A stretch of DNA of 35,300 nucleotides from Nitrososphaerales archaeon (GCA_030037995.1 JASHPQ010000095.1:1-35300), one strand, 5' to 3'. Positions 1 to 8,872 are shown, numbered from the stretch's first letter. Numbers and translations: made by a program. The notes: generated from the letters alone by a model not told the origin.

Positions 1-846
1 GTCGCTCGCCCAGACCCCGATCCACTTTGCGGTGGGGACGGTGAGGTCGCGCAAGTGGGCAGCGTTCGCAGATCCGCTGATGATTACCATGGCTATGTGC
101 TCTCCATACACATCTCCGTCGGACATTACGTAAACTGGGAGATTCAGCTCCTTGTTGAGCCGTTTCAGCATGTACCGGGTGGACCTCGGCGCCTGTCCCG
201 AAGTGTCTATCAGGATCGCCTTGTACTTCTTCTCGACCTGTTCCTCCACGAACCTGGTAAAGATCCCTCCCTTTTCGACGGCGATGACCATCTCTGCTGA
301 AGTGTCTACAAATTCTGCAGTACTTAGCGACGGCCCTATCAAGTACCCGTCGGGGTGAGAAGAGAGATTTAGGCGCCTCCCCTCAAATCGCGGCACGGTG
401 TACTCGATGGTCAGGTCTCCAAAGATTGCGCTTCGTTCCTCTGGGTAGATCTTGAACTCTTCCCGGGCTCTCGAAAGCACCGTCTCAAGGTCCGTGATGA
501 TCTCATCTGACTCCGCTTGGTCGACAAACTCCATGGCGTCAGCTTGGGAAGAGTAGTAGGCATCCCTGAGCGTGGACGTTTTGCCTTGCTGCACCAGTCT
601 GTCAGCGAAATACGCCAGCCAGAGCATCTGGGTAAAGGGCCGGATATGCTTGATGTTTCCCGAGGATCTCTTCACGTTCACCTTGTCAAGGACGTACTGC
701 TTCAACTTGGGATCGTAGATGATGTTGCTGACCGACCTGCTCGGGAAGAGAAATTCGGGGAATCTTGACTGGTCGAGATCGTTGTAGGTCTTCTCGCCGA
801 GCTCCTTGAGCTCTTTGAGAAGCTGCTCCTTACGAGCCGTTGCCAA
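1..846 (-). CDS. top6A: Type II DNA topoisomerase VI subunit A, 5' part (3' end outside window)
   Basis: This is the catalytic DNA-cleaving subunit of topoisomerase VI, a Spo11 homologue that works with subunit B as an A2B2 enzyme to relax and decatenate DNA. The reading frame is open to the window edge, giving the first 282 residues of a family usually about 370-390 long. The 5Y-CAP part carries LRDAYYSSQ, whose second tyrosine (residue 98) matches the catalytic Tyr. The Toprim part follows, with VEKGGIFTRF supplying the acidic metal ligand and MSDGDVYGEHI supplying the DxD-like pair, then the family motif SGSANAAHLR. I place the start at a TTG that overlaps the end of top6B by 17 bases, which implies coupled translation. 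The identification is firm; the start is inferred from the overlap and from reading frame. Confidence 0.93.
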   Translation of the reverse strand, partial: MATARKEQLLKELKELGEKTYNDLDQSRFPEFLFPSRSVSNIIYDPKLKQYVLDKVNVKRSSGNIKHIRPFTQMLWLAYFADRLVQQGKTSTLRDAYYSSQADAMEFVDQAESDEIITDLETVLSRAREEFKIYPEERSAIFGDLTIEYTVPRFEGRRLNLSSHPDGYLIGPSLSTAEFVDTSAEMVIAVEKGGIFTRFVEEQVEKKYKAILIDTSGQAPRSTRYMLKRLNKELNLPVYVMSDGDVYGEHIAMVIISGSANAAHLRDLTVPTAKWIGVWASD

Positions 847-2503
847 ATTCCTCGAGGCTTTGCTGGGCATTCTCGCTCACTGTTTTCCCCTTTAATTTAG
901 CTGCTTGGTCTTTTTCCACGGCGTCTGTTACTTCCTTTGCGGTCTCCGCGCTTATGGCGTTGTCGGACTCCGAACCGGGCTCTATGGCCACATCGCTGCC
1001 GAGGAGCTTTTTGTAGCTGGGCAGTTTCCTCCTTCCAGAAAGATCCATTGAGAACTTTGCAATCAGCGGCAGGTACTTCCCGTAGATGTTCATCCTCTTT
1101 TTCTGGAATTCCATGGAGCCCTTTCTTGAGACGTAGGCGGCGAGTTTCCGAAGCACTTCTCTGGTGCCGTTTTTGAGTTCCCTTTCGAGCTCAGGCCTGT
1201 CCGCCAGGTACTCCTTCCCCACTGTCTTGAAGGGCACCTTGGTGGAGCAAACGTGGGTGATTATGGCGATCGGCGCATCCTGCGGGATCTTGTAGCGCTT
1301 CCAGTCGATCTCTTCATTGATGATCCTGAAGGCCACGTCGTTTCCCTCATCGTATAGAAGAGGGATTCTGTTTGCAAACCTGAGGAGCTTGATCCCAGGT
1401 GCGATCGAGCTGCCGCCGTACGCGAGTCCGACCTCCACTATGAAGGGAAAGCCGGAGTACGCCGAGGGCGGTCTGACGCACATTGCCACAAACTCCGGTG
1501 CTAGCTCTTTCATGATCCCGGCCTGCATGATCTGCTCCCCTAGTGGAGATAGACAGGAGGCATCAGGAGGGAGGAATTCTTCAAACTGCGGGAGAGAATT
1601 TACAAACTTTACAACGTCCTCGTTTCCGAGAGTCTTAGGTTTCCTAGCTTCCTCGAAACCAGAAAATGCTAGAAACTTTTGCGCAGTTTTCTCTCCGACC
1701 CTGTGAAAATTGGTTGTCATGAATTTTACGAGCGTAGCCTCGTTGGTCTGCTTCAAAAGTCGGCGCAGGGCTTCGACATCGATCCCGTACGGATGAGGTA
1801 GAGTCTCGCCGGGAGGAGGAGGGATCGCTGTCGTCCCCCTCATGTAAATTGTAGCCTTCGCCTCCGGATCGACCAGAGTAATGTTAGCATACGGTGTGAC
1901 TAGTGCCGTCTGCTTGAAGTAATCTTGGATCTTCTGCCCCGCTCGAAAGTAATCCCCCATCAGGGTGAGCTGCACAGAAGTTCCCGTGCTCTCCGAAGGC
2001 TCAGTATTGTGCTTTAGGATCACCGGTTTGTTTTCTTGAATGTCGATCAACATGTCCATCACATGGCTCGTTTTTCCGTCAAAGCAAGAAGAAATAGTGA
2101 CTGGCCTGTTCGTAGTAATCTGAGCGTAGAGGATCGCCATGGTCCCGCCCATGCCGAACATGCCTCGGGACTGCTTCAGCTTGTACTTCGAGCCGTAGAA
2201 AACCCTCCCGAAAGCGTTCGGAAGATGCTTTGCCTCGATCCCAGGGCCGTTGTCCTTGACGGTCAAAACATAAGCTACCTGATCGCCAGCCTTCGTCCCT
2301 TCCGGTGCGAGCCCTATGGTGACAGTGACCTCCGGGAGGATAGAAAATTGTTCACAGGCATCCAGGCTGTTCTCAACAAGCTCCCTGACCGACGTGTAGA
2401 GCGCCCTGGAAGGATTGCTAAAGCCTGCGAGATCTCGGTTACGGTAGAAAAATTCGCTCGGCGAAATCTCTGAGTACGTTACCTTCTGCTGGCTCGCGAC
2501 CAT
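830..2503 (-). CDS. top6B: Type II DNA topoisomerase VI subunit B
   Basis: This is the ATPase subunit of topoisomerase VI, which dimerises on ATP binding to gate DNA strand passage through subunit A. The 557 residues show the GHKL/Bergerat ATP site: ELVENSLDA (E41, N45), DNGPGI (84-89) and the glycine-rich lid around 114-120. A helix-two-turn-helix and transducer region should fill the rest. Length is normal for archaea. The start is an ATG and the N-terminus reads like the family. The gene runs directly into top6A. About 135 bases separate it from the upstream KH gene, so it may have its own promoter; a TAAAAT box on the minus strand near 2536-2541 is a candidate. Confidence 0.96.
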   Translation of the reverse strand: MVASQQKVTYSEISPSEFFYRNRDLAGFSNPSRALYTSVRELVENSLDACEQFSILPEVTVTIGLAPEGTKAGDQVAYVLTVKDNGPGIEAKHLPNAFGRVFYGSKYKLKQSRGMFGMGGTMAILYAQITTNRPVTISSCFDGKTSHVMDMLIDIQENKPVILKHNTEPSESTGTSVQLTLMGDYFRAGQKIQDYFKQTALVTPYANITLVDPEAKATIYMRGTTAIPPPPGETLPHPYGIDVEALRRLLKQTNEATLVKFMTTNFHRVGEKTAQKFLAFSGFEEARKPKTLGNEDVVKFVNSLPQFEEFLPPDASCLSPLGEQIMQAGIMKELAPEFVAMCVRPPSAYSGFPFIVEVGLAYGGSSIAPGIKLLRFANRIPLLYDEGNDVAFRIINEEIDWKRYKIPQDAPIAIITHVCSTKVPFKTVGKEYLADRPELERELKNGTREVLRKLAAYVSRKGSMEFQKKRMNIYGKYLPLIAKFSMDLSGRRKLPSYKKLLGSDVAIEPGSESDNAISAETAKEVTDAVEKDQAAKLKGKTVSENAQQSLEEFGNGS

Positions 2504-2638
2504 CCTATTCTGTCGGACTCCGGTACGCGAGATTCATTTTAGGGACTAGGGCAAAAAACAAGACGCAAGACGCTCAACATTTTGTGGCCTGCGATAAAAA
2601 TATTCCCGCTCTTGCCCGACGAAAAACGATTTCACCGA

Positions 2639-3220
2639 TCAGCTCTGCTCGGGAGGTCTTTGGGTTTCCCAGAGCTGCATCCTGTCGAGCTTCTTTTTGG
2701 TTCTGTATTTTTGCAGCAGTTCGTACGCCGACTTGTGGGTACCGCCCTTTGCGAGCTTGTCGATCGCCTCTTTCGCGATCTTCGATTCCTCCGGATCCCC
2801 GATTATGGCGACCGTGTGTCCGTAAATCGAAATCTCTGATTGGGTCAGCTCCTCTATAATCTTCCTGGCTTTCCCCTCGGTCCCGATCAGGCGGCTCTTA
2901 ATTCTGACCAGAGCGTTCTCGGACTTGCCCGCGTACTCCCTCAGATCGATTAAAGTCAAAATGCGCTCCTCCTGCAGCAGTGAGAATGCCCTCTGCGGCG
3001 AGAAACCCCTAGCGATCGCGGATACGATGTCATACGCCTTAAACGGATTTGCTTCCAGGAGCGCTTCTGGCTCATAACTGATCCTCGTCTCCCCAGTTTT
3101 GCCGTCAATTTCCAGAGTGACCCCGCACCTCCTTTCGATTTCGGTTTTGACGACTCCCTCCTTTCCCACCAGCGCCCCTATCCGCTCCAGAGGCACCCTA
3201 ACAATTTGTTCAGAACTCAA
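2639..3220 (-). CDS. pno1: Pno1/Dim2-type KH-domain RNA-binding protein
   Basis: This is a 193-residue protein with two KH modules, each with a visible GxxG loop (GKEG at 19-22 and GTEG at 113-116). It matches the archaeal Pno1/Dim2 family, whose eukaryotic members bind the 3' end region of small-subunit rRNA during 40S maturation. The lysine-rich C-terminus fits RNA binding. It starts with TTG only 6 bases after the stop of the Rio1 gene. Rio kinases and Pno1 act on the same pre-40S particle in eukaryotes, so the pairing supports a role in small-subunit maturation here. The family call is from motifs and context; the exact function in archaea is inference. Confidence 0.87.
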   Translation of the reverse strand: MSSEQIVRVPLERIGALVGKEGVVKTEIERRCGVTLEIDGKTGETRISYEPEALLEANPFKAYDIVSAIARGFSPQRAFSLLQEERILTLIDLREYAGKSENALVRIKSRLIGTEGKARKIIEELTQSEISIYGHTVAIIGDPEESKIAKEAIDKLAKGGTHKSAYELLQKYRTKKKLDRMQLWETQRPPEQS

Positions 3221-3226
3221 AAAACT

Positions 3227-4084
3227 CTAGGCTCCCACTTCTCTCGTTTGGTTCTCTTCGTTCTCATCCTCGCTCTTAGACTTTCTTCCCCGGATCCTCG
3301 TCAGCAATTTCTCCTCGTCCTCCTCCGTTCGTATGCCTCTTTTCTGGAAAAACTTGTTGATGTTGGAAATGTCCCTTCTGAGGAACTCTTCGGAAGCGGG
3401 GTGTTCTGTGGAAACCGCTGAGCCGAAATCAAAAAAGATCAGACTACCTTCGAGCTTCATAATATTGTATTCGGAGAGATCGGAGTGCACCAGGCCTGCC
3501 TTCTGGTAGATCAGACGCATCGCTTTGATTACTTCAATATAGTCAGACCTCGTAGCTTTTACATCGATCAACCGCGGCGCAGGAATTCCGTCTTTGCCTA
3601 TGAACTGCATCACGACCACATTCCCCTGAAAGGCGAAAGGCTCGGGCACCGGGACCCCTGCAGAGAAGGCGGCCTTCAAGTTGATGAACTCCTTCCTTGC
3701 CCAAAGCTCAGCGATTCCGCGACTGTCTCTACGGATCTTGTCAAACCGCGGATCTCCCACGATGTACTGTAGCCGCTTTTTGTAATCCGAAGAGGCAACG
3801 AGGTAAATTTTCACGGCTACGTCAGTCCTGTCCGTCTTCACTCCCCAGTAAACCCGTGCCTCTTTTCCAGAACTGATGACGCCGTTCAGGTAAGAAAAGA
3901 CGTCCGCGTTCGAGAGATCGTAAAGGATCATTAGAGTTTTGCGGTCGAAGACCTCCTCGAATACGGACCTTTCTTCCTCGTTCTTGAGGATGACACGATC
4001 CCGCTTGTCGATCCGCTCTGCTTCCCGATGAAATTTTTGGGTGCTTTCTTCTCCACTCTCGTCTCTTTCGCGAACGTACTTCAA
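3227..4084 (-). CDS. rio1: RIO-type atypical protein kinase (Rio1)
   Basis: This is an atypical serine kinase/ATPase linked to late maturation of the small ribosomal subunit. The 285 residues show the RIO P-loop-like SSGKEARVYW (71-80), the ATP lysine in AVKIY (K92), the catalytic loop HSDLSEYN (D202, N207) and the metal-binding aspartate in FFDFGSA (D219). The C-terminal 35 residues are acidic and basic low-complexity sequence. The start is TTG at 4082-4084. An in-frame TAG lies 18 bases upstream with no other start between, so the choice is tight. Downstream are pno1 and the topoisomerase VI genes. The GSA after the metal aspartate differs a little from the more common GQA. Confidence 0.93.
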   Translation of the reverse strand: MKYVRERDESGEESTQKFHREAERIDKRDRVILKNEEERSVFEEVFDRKTLMILYDLSNADVFSYLNGVISSGKEARVYWGVKTDRTDVAVKIYLVASSDYKKRLQYIVGDPRFDKIRRDSRGIAELWARKEFINLKAAFSAGVPVPEPFAFQGNVVVMQFIGKDGIPAPRLIDVKATRSDYIEVIKAMRLIYQKAGLVHSDLSEYNIMKLEGSLIFFDFGSAVSTEHPASEEFLRRDISNINKFFQKRGIRTEEDEEKLLTRIRGRKSKSEDENEENQTREVGA

Positions 4085-4615
4085 GTTGGCTGCTTTAGCG
4101 TCCTAGTAAAACTGTTTGCGATCCATGGGAAAAAGTCTTGCGCCACAGAACCGAGTGATCTTTTGAGTAAAACTACACGTTATTTCAAAAGTAGAAACAT
4201 GAGAGGTCTGGAATATCTGCCCCATTGCCTGCTCTCCTAAAGACAACGGGATCCGAAAGTACTTTCCCTTATAGAGCTATGAAGAACAACAAACAATAAC
4301 CAATGAAGTTCAATTGGATCCATCAAATTACCTTTTGCTCGCCCGCGCACGTGAGCTAACCTAGGGGGCCTCTCCACCCTTAATCTTGAGAAAATTTTCC
4401 AGATTAGTCTTATCTAAGGCAATCTGAGCCCAGAAACGCCCTAATCATGAGGGACCGCAACTTAAAACAATGAGTTTTTTGGGACATCAGAGGTTGATAC
4501 AATTCTCAACTCTTTATCCGCATAAAGGCGTAATCCAGATTGAAAGGTTCCCCCGTTGATCATCAGAAGTGCTTTTTCAAGCATCGGCCCCTTCTCTTTT
4601 TAGCAGCGTGTCCTG
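4085..4615. other. Long divergent intergenic region without a convincing gene
   Basis: This 531-base stretch separates the minus-strand Rio1 gene from the plus-strand SPOUT methyltransferase. Open frames here are short and look unlike any protein. It contains an imperfect inverted repeat at 4381-4406 (TAATCT arm, central GAAAATTTTC, AGATTA arm) and a short hairpin CTTTAT-CCGC-ATAAAG around 4512-4527. A TATA-like minus-strand box near 4103-4112 sits at leaderless distance from the Rio1 start. I found no tRNA and no clear box C/D or H/ACA RNA. Confidence 0.6.
4381..4406. repeat. Imperfect inverted repeat in divergent intergenic region
   Basis: The arms TAATCT and AGATTA flank a self-complementary GAAAATTTTC. 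The element could be a protein-binding operator or part of a hairpin in an untranslated RNA. Nothing else indicates a function. Confidence 0.4.
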
Positions 4616-5464
4616 ATGTATGCTTCAGAAAGAGAGGTTCTCCCAAATTTGATTTCGATTGCCATCCCGGACTCCATGTTTCTCGAAGATGACACCCTTC
4701 GCGAGAAGACAGTAAAGGTTGGGTTGATCGCTCGTTCTGCTGCGATTTTTGGAATCGAGCGAATCTACATCTACAGAGAACCGAGCAGGAACGGGGAAGC
4801 CGATTATGATACTGCAAAAGTGATTTTCGAATACGCTGAAACTCCGCAATATCTTCGAAAGCGACTGTTCGGGAGGCGCAAGGAATTGGAGTTCGCAGGC
4901 TTGCTCCATCCACTGAGGATTCCCTCCCATCTCAGAGACTATGCTGTAGAAGCTAACGAGGTTCGCGAAGCCGTGGTGGTTCTTCAGAACGGAGAGCTGA
5001 TGGCGGACATCGGTGCAAGGCAGCTCGCCGCGGTGGAGGGGAGGGTTCAAGAGGGCCAGCGTCTGACTGTCAGGATCATTTCGATGACTCCTCTTATCGT
5101 TCGTGTAGAGGAAAGACCTTCAGTTGAGTACTGGGGCTATGAGATTCGCAGGGCCCCTTCGCTGGCACGTTTTCTGAAGAGCTCCAACTTTGAACTACTC
5201 TTGCTTACCTCTCGACTCGGGGTCGGCTTGGATACGATCTGGAAGGAATTCTGCGAAAAGTGCGCGTCTGCTCCAAGAATTTTAATCTGCTTCGGATCTC
5301 CGGACAAAGGGGTTGACCAGATTCTGAAACAGGAAAAAGCGAGAGTTACCGATTTTCCTTCCCTCTATATCAACACCTTGCCTCATCAAAACGTGGAAAC
5401 GGTCCGGCTGGAGGAAGCGATTCTCGGCACTCTTGCAATTGTAAACTTGGTAGCCCGTGTTTGA
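4616..5464 (+). CDS. SPOUT-fold RNA methyltransferase (COG2106 / SPOUT1-like)
   Basis: The 282 residues match the archaeal/eukaryotic COG2106 family of putative SAM-dependent RNA methyltransferases with a deep trefoil knot. The N-terminus, ISIAIPDSMF then LREKTVKVGLIARSAAIF, is the family hallmark. The middle (about residues 85-175) looks like the inserted OB-fold RNA-binding part. The C-terminal knot contains ILICFGSPDKG and INTLPHQNVETVRLEEAI, the expected cofactor-loop region. It starts with ATG and precedes the uL3 gene by 127 bases. This gene is often found just upstream of uL3 in archaea, which suggests rRNA as substrate, but the target base is unknown. Confidence 0.85.
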   Translation: MYASEREVLPNLISIAIPDSMFLEDDTLREKTVKVGLIARSAAIFGIERIYIYREPSRNGEADYDTAKVIFEYAETPQYLRKRLFGRRKELEFAGLLHPLRIPSHLRDYAVEANEVREAVVVLQNGELMADIGARQLAAVEGRVQEGQRLTVRIISMTPLIVRVEERPSVEYWGYEIRRAPSLARFLKSSNFELLLLTSRLGVGLDTIWKEFCEKCASAPRILICFGSPDKGVDQILKQEKARVTDFPSLYINTLPHQNVETVRLEEAILGTLAIVNLVARV

Positions 5465-5484
5465 CTTTCCATTTTTCAAAACTA

Positions 5485-5507
5485 CTCCGGTTAGCTTCGG
5501 CCGGGAG
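5485..5507. terminator. Possible hairpin terminator between SPOUT gene and rpl3
   Basis: CTCCGG and CCGGGAG form a six-pair stem with one bulged G and a ten-base loop, followed by a T-rich run near 5514. It lies just after the SPOUT methyltransferase stop. Archaeal termination depends mainly on T tracts, so the role is uncertain. Confidence 0.35.
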
Positions 5508-5546
5508 TCTCAAATTTTCAGAAATCTGTATTCCATCGCTAAACGC

Positions 5547-5553
5547 TTAAAAA
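5547..5553 (+). promoter_or_regulatory. TATA-like box of the ribosomal protein operon
   Basis: TTAAAAA, preceded by AACGC as a possible BRE, lies 39-45 bases before the TTG start of uL3. Initiation about 26 bases downstream would leave a leader of roughly 15 bases. It is the best promoter candidate for the whole S10-like block. Confidence 0.5.
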
Positions 5554-5591
5554 CAATATTCGTCGAACTCGATTAATACGGCGTTTTTCTG

Positions 5592-6644
5592 TTGGGCCAT
5601 CGTAAGCATAGCACACCTAGGCGAGGCTCTCTCGCATTTTCGCCCAGAGCTCGTCATCAGGTGCTTGTTCCCAGGATAAGGAACTGGACAACCAGAGGAA
5701 TAGACAAGCCGACTTTAGGGGGATTCCCCCTTTTCAAAGTGGGTATGGTTCAAATTGTTACTCTGGATGATAGAGAAAAGACTCCTAATTTCGGAAAGCC
5801 GATGTTCAATCCGGCAACGGTCCTGTCCGCTCCCTCTGTTACCGTTTATGGGTTTAGAGGCTACGGCAGGAAGAATGGAATTGATTTTGCCCTCGTAGAT
5901 GTTTTTGCCAATAATCTTCCAGAGGAGATTCAGGAGAGGATTTCCTTCGTCCGGAATTCGAAAGACTCGGAGTCCTTCGATGCCTCGTTAAAAAAAGCAG
6001 AAAGCATGCTTGGACAGATTGTGAATTTTGCAGCAGTCGTGGGCGTGACGCCGAACGAGGCGGGTTTAGCCAACGGCAATCCCCAGATTCAAGAGGTTGG
6101 GATTGTGGGAGGTAATCCGAAATCGCAATTTGAATATGTAAAGGAAATCGTAGGAAACACGATAAAGGCTTCGGATTACTTCAAGCCTGGTGCCTACGTA
6201 GACACCATTGCTATAACAAAGGGCAAAGGGTTCGAGGGCGTCATTACCAGGTTTGGCGTAAAGCGGAAGCAGCACAAGTCGCGCAAGACCGTCAGGGAAG
6301 TGGGAGTGATCAGTCCTTGGCATCCGGCGACGGTAATGTACACTGTTCCAAGAGCTGGACAGATGGGCTTTCACCAGCGAGCAGACAAAAACAAGCGAAT
6401 CCTCGCAGTCTCCAATGCCCAGCAAAACCCCATTACGCCGAGTGGTGGGTTTCCTCATTTTGGAGATGTCAGAGGCGATTATGTGATCGTCCGAGGTTCG
6501 GTGCCCGGGCCGATAAAGAGACTTGTTGACACAAGGTTGCCCCTTTATCCCCGGAGGCAGAAGGTGCAACCCCCTCGTGTTGTAGAGGTCAACATCGCGG
6601 GCAAAGCCATGCCCTTGATTTCAGCTCCAGCGCCTTCAAAGTAA
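5592..6644 (+). CDS. rpl3: Large-subunit ribosomal protein uL3
   Basis: uL3 binds 23S rRNA near the peptidyl transferase centre and starts the archaeal S10-type operon. The 350 residues begin GHRKHSTPRRGSLAFSPR, the archaeal/eukaryotic form. The conserved core includes KGKGFEGVITRFGVKRKQHK and HPATVMYTVPRAGQMGFHQR, which contact rRNA. Length is normal for archaea. The start is TTG; no ATG or GTG lies in frame between it and the upstream stop that would keep this N-terminus. It is followed after 16 bases by uL4. Confidence 0.97.
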   Translation: MGHRKHSTPRRGSLAFSPRARHQVLVPRIRNWTTRGIDKPTLGGFPLFKVGMVQIVTLDDREKTPNFGKPMFNPATVLSAPSVTVYGFRGYGRKNGIDFALVDVFANNLPEEIQERISFVRNSKDSESFDASLKKAESMLGQIVNFAAVVGVTPNEAGLANGNPQIQEVGIVGGNPKSQFEYVKEIVGNTIKASDYFKPGAYVDTIAITKGKGFEGVITRFGVKRKQHKSRKTVREVGVISPWHPATVMYTVPRAGQMGFHQRADKNKRILAVSNAQQNPITPSGGFPHFGDVRGDYVIVRGSVPGPIKRLVDTRLPLYPRRQKVQPPRVVEVNIAGKAMPLISAPAPSK

Positions 6645-6660
6645 AAAGTGGTTTTAGCTG

Positions 6661-7446
6661 ATGCAAGCGAAAATTTTGGATCTGGAAGGGAAAGAAGGAG
6701 ATCCTCTGGATCTTCCAACGGTGTTCAGCACTCCGATCAGGGATGACGTAATCAATAGGGTCTATGTTGCGCTAGCTTCTCATAAAATGCAACCACAGGG
6801 GAGAGATCCTTTGGCGGGTGAAAGAACCAGTGCCGAGTCTGGGCATCCACCCACAGGCCGAGGGATCTCTAGGATTCCCCGAGTGAAGGGTGAGCGGTAT
6901 TCCAAGTCAGGAATGGCGGGAGCAGTTGCAAGCACCGTGCACGGCAGACTGCCGCATCCTCCCAGGTCTGAGAAAGTTATCCGAAAGGAGATCAACGAAA
7001 AGGAAAAATACCTCGCTACTGCATCGGCGATCGCCGCGACTGCGGATCACACTCTGGTCCAAAAGAGAGGCCACAAATTTTCTTCGAAACTCCCAATTAT
7101 AGTGTCCAACGACTTGGAGAACATTACAAAAGCACGGGACTTGAAGAAATTCTTTGCCGCTGTTGGAGTCGACAAGGATATTAAAAGAGCTGCTAACAGA
7201 AAGAAGAAGGTCACGAGCGCACTCTCGAAAAGGATCAGACCGAGCGTCGGTCCACTCATCGTTGTTTCGAAGCCTTCAAAGTTGAGGGAGGCTTCAGGAT
7301 CATTTGAAGGACTGAGCGTCGCTACAAGCTCGGGCCTATCTGTTCTCGATCTCGCTCCCGGATCCATTCCTGGGCGGCTGACCATCTGGACCAAGGATTC
7401 TCTTTCTGGAATCTCAAAAAACGTCCTGAATGTTGGAGGTAACTGA
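6661..7446 (+). CDS. rpl4: Large-subunit ribosomal protein uL4
   Basis: uL4 lines part of the peptide exit tunnel through an extended loop. The 261-residue protein has the archaeal form. The long basic loop between about residues 50 and 100 contains GRGISRIPRVKGERY and VHGRLPHPPRSEK, typical of the tunnel loop. The C-terminal globular part contains KARDLKKFFAAVG and the usual terminal region. It starts with ATG and sits between uL3 and uL23, leaving only 3 bases to uL23, so the three are co-transcribed. Confidence 0.96.
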   Translation: MQAKILDLEGKEGDPLDLPTVFSTPIRDDVINRVYVALASHKMQPQGRDPLAGERTSAESGHPPTGRGISRIPRVKGERYSKSGMAGAVASTVHGRLPHPPRSEKVIRKEINEKEKYLATASAIAATADHTLVQKRGHKFSSKLPIIVSNDLENITKARDLKKFFAAVGVDKDIKRAANRKKKVTSALSKRIRPSVGPLIVVSKPSKLREASGSFEGLSVATSSGLSVLDLAPGSIPGRLTIWTKDSLSGISKNVLNVGGN

Positions 7447-7449
7447 TAG

Positions 7450-7716
7450 TTGAACCCTGAAGATGCCCTAAAGGTCGTAATCAGGCCTTACGTGACGGAA
7501 AAGACCTTTGATCTCATCGAGCGACAAAATAAGTTGTGCTTCCTCGTTGACATCAAGGCCTCCAAGAAGAAAATCAAGAGTGCCATCGAGACGTTGTATC
7601 AGGTGCGAGTCGCGAGTGTGAACACTGCGATCACCATAATTGGGAAGAAGGCGTTCGTTCGATTTGCTCCGGAAAGTTCGGCAACGGATCTTGCTTCAAA
7701 ACTAGGACTGGTGTAG
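7450..7716 (+). CDS. rpl23: Large-subunit ribosomal protein uL23
   Basis: uL23 sits at the tunnel exit and is a docking site for SRP and other nascent-chain factors. The 88 residues match archaeal uL23 in size. VIRPYVTEKT near the N-terminus, LCFLVDIKASKKKIKSAIE in the middle and the late KKAFVRFAP strand are the recognisable parts. The start is TTG, 3 bases after the uL4 stop, and uL2 follows 3 bases after its own stop. Confidence 0.96.
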   Translation: MNPEDALKVVIRPYVTEKTFDLIERQNKLCFLVDIKASKKKIKSAIETLYQVRVASVNTAITIIGKKAFVRFAPESSATDLASKLGLV

Positions 7717-7719
7717 CAT

Positions 7720-8457
7720 TTGGGTAAGAGGATCTTACAGCGCCACAGGGGCAAGGGAGGTCTTCAGTATCGGGCACCCCAGATTGGCAAATTTGCAAAG
7801 GTACGCTATCCATTTGTCCCCGAGGGGCAGACTGCCGAAATGAAAGTACTTGACGTAGTCCACGAAAGGGGAAGGGCCTATCCTTTAGCGGAGCTGGACT
7901 ACTCCGGAAAGAGATTCTACATCCCAGCGGTCGCTGGAACTACCGTCGGAACGCAGATTCAGATTGGTCCCCAAGCTTCACTGACTTCGGGGAACATTTT
8001 GCCACTCTCTAGTATCCCAGAAGGTACGGCGATTTGCAACATCGAGCGGTATCTCGGAGATGGTGGGCGTCTTGTGAGACAAGCGGGTGAATCTGCAATT
8101 CTTTTCGCGAACACCGCCCAGGGCTCGACCATCAGGATGCCTTCTGGTCGCACGGCTTTCCTTTCTCCGAGGTGCCGCGCCTCAATTGGTATAGTCAGTG
8201 GAGGAGGAAGAGTGGAAAAGCCGTTTCTCCGGGCAGGAGCCAAATATCATTTGATGAAGTCAAAGGGCAAGGCATATCCTCGCATGCGTGGGATTGCGAT
8301 GGCGGTCGTTTACCATCCATTCGGAGGTGGCAGGCATCAGCATCCTGGCAAGTCGACTTCCACCTCTCGCAATGCGCCTCCAGGTAGGAAAGTAGGAAAC
8401 ATTGCTCCGAGGAAGACCGGCCGAAAGAGAATAGTTAGGCCTGAGGACAAATTATAG
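7720..8457 (+). CDS. rpl2: Large-subunit ribosomal protein uL2
   Basis: uL2 is a core rRNA-binding protein needed for subunit association and peptidyl transfer. The 245 residues begin GKRILQRHRGKGGLQYRAP, the archaeal/eukaryotic N-terminus. The C-terminal part holds the conserved RGIAMAVVYHPFGGGRHQH, including the histidine region near the peptidyl transferase centre. The start is TTG and the strong N-terminal match supports it. uS19 follows after 19 bases. Confidence 0.97.
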   Translation: MGKRILQRHRGKGGLQYRAPQIGKFAKVRYPFVPEGQTAEMKVLDVVHERGRAYPLAELDYSGKRFYIPAVAGTTVGTQIQIGPQASLTSGNILPLSSIPEGTAICNIERYLGDGGRLVRQAGESAILFANTAQGSTIRMPSGRTAFLSPRCRASIGIVSGGGRVEKPFLRAGAKYHLMKSKGKAYPRMRGIAMAVVYHPFGGGRHQHPGKSTSTSRNAPPGRKVGNIAPRKTGRKRIVRPEDKL

Positions 8458-8476
8458 TAAGAGAGTAAGGTAAAAG

Positions 8477-8872
8477 ATGCCGAGAGAGTTCAAGTACCGA
8501 GGTTATTCTTTAGAGCAACTTCAGGGAATGTCCTTCGAGTCCTTTTTGGGACTGTTGCCTTCGAGGCAGAGACGATCTTTGAATCGGGGGATTTCGGATG
8601 AGAAGAAAAAGTTGATCGAAGAGAGCAGGCTTGCGAAGGACGGAAAGACCAAAAACCCCATCAAAACTCACGCGAGAGACATGGTCATCCTGCCCTACAT
8701 GGTGGGCTTGAATATACAGGTTCACTCTGGCCGCGAATTCGTGCCCCTTGAGATCAAACCGGAGATGGTGGGCCGATACATTGGGGAGTTTGTAATAACG
8801 AACAAGAAAGTAGTGCACGGTACACCAGGAATCGGCGCGTCCAGATCAAGTCTGTACGTCCCGCTAAAGTAA
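8477..8872 (+). CDS. rps19: Small-subunit ribosomal protein uS19
   Basis: uS19 lies in the head of the small subunit and contacts uS13 and 16S rRNA. The 131 residues carry an archaeal N-terminal extension ([26 protein letters not shown]) followed by the conserved core with [35 protein letters not shown] and [20 protein letters not shown]. The start is ATG. It ends 118 bases before uL22, the longest gap inside the block and one that contains a candidate internal promoter. Confidence 0.97.
   Translation: MPREFKYRGYSLEQLQGMSFESFLGLLPSRQRRSLNRGISDEKKKLIEESRLAKDGKTKNPIKTHARDMVILPYMVGLNIQVHSGREFVPLEIKPEMVGRYIGEFVITNKKVVHGTPGIGASRSSLYVPLK

Noticed and set aside
4490-4566. Possible minus-strand box C/D small RNA
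   Set aside because: There is a C-like TGATGAT and a later CTGATG, but no convincing D' or C' box and no guide match was tested.
4563-5050. Minus-strand frames opposite the SPOUT gene
   Set aside because: They are antisense to a recognisable methyltransferase and show no family features.
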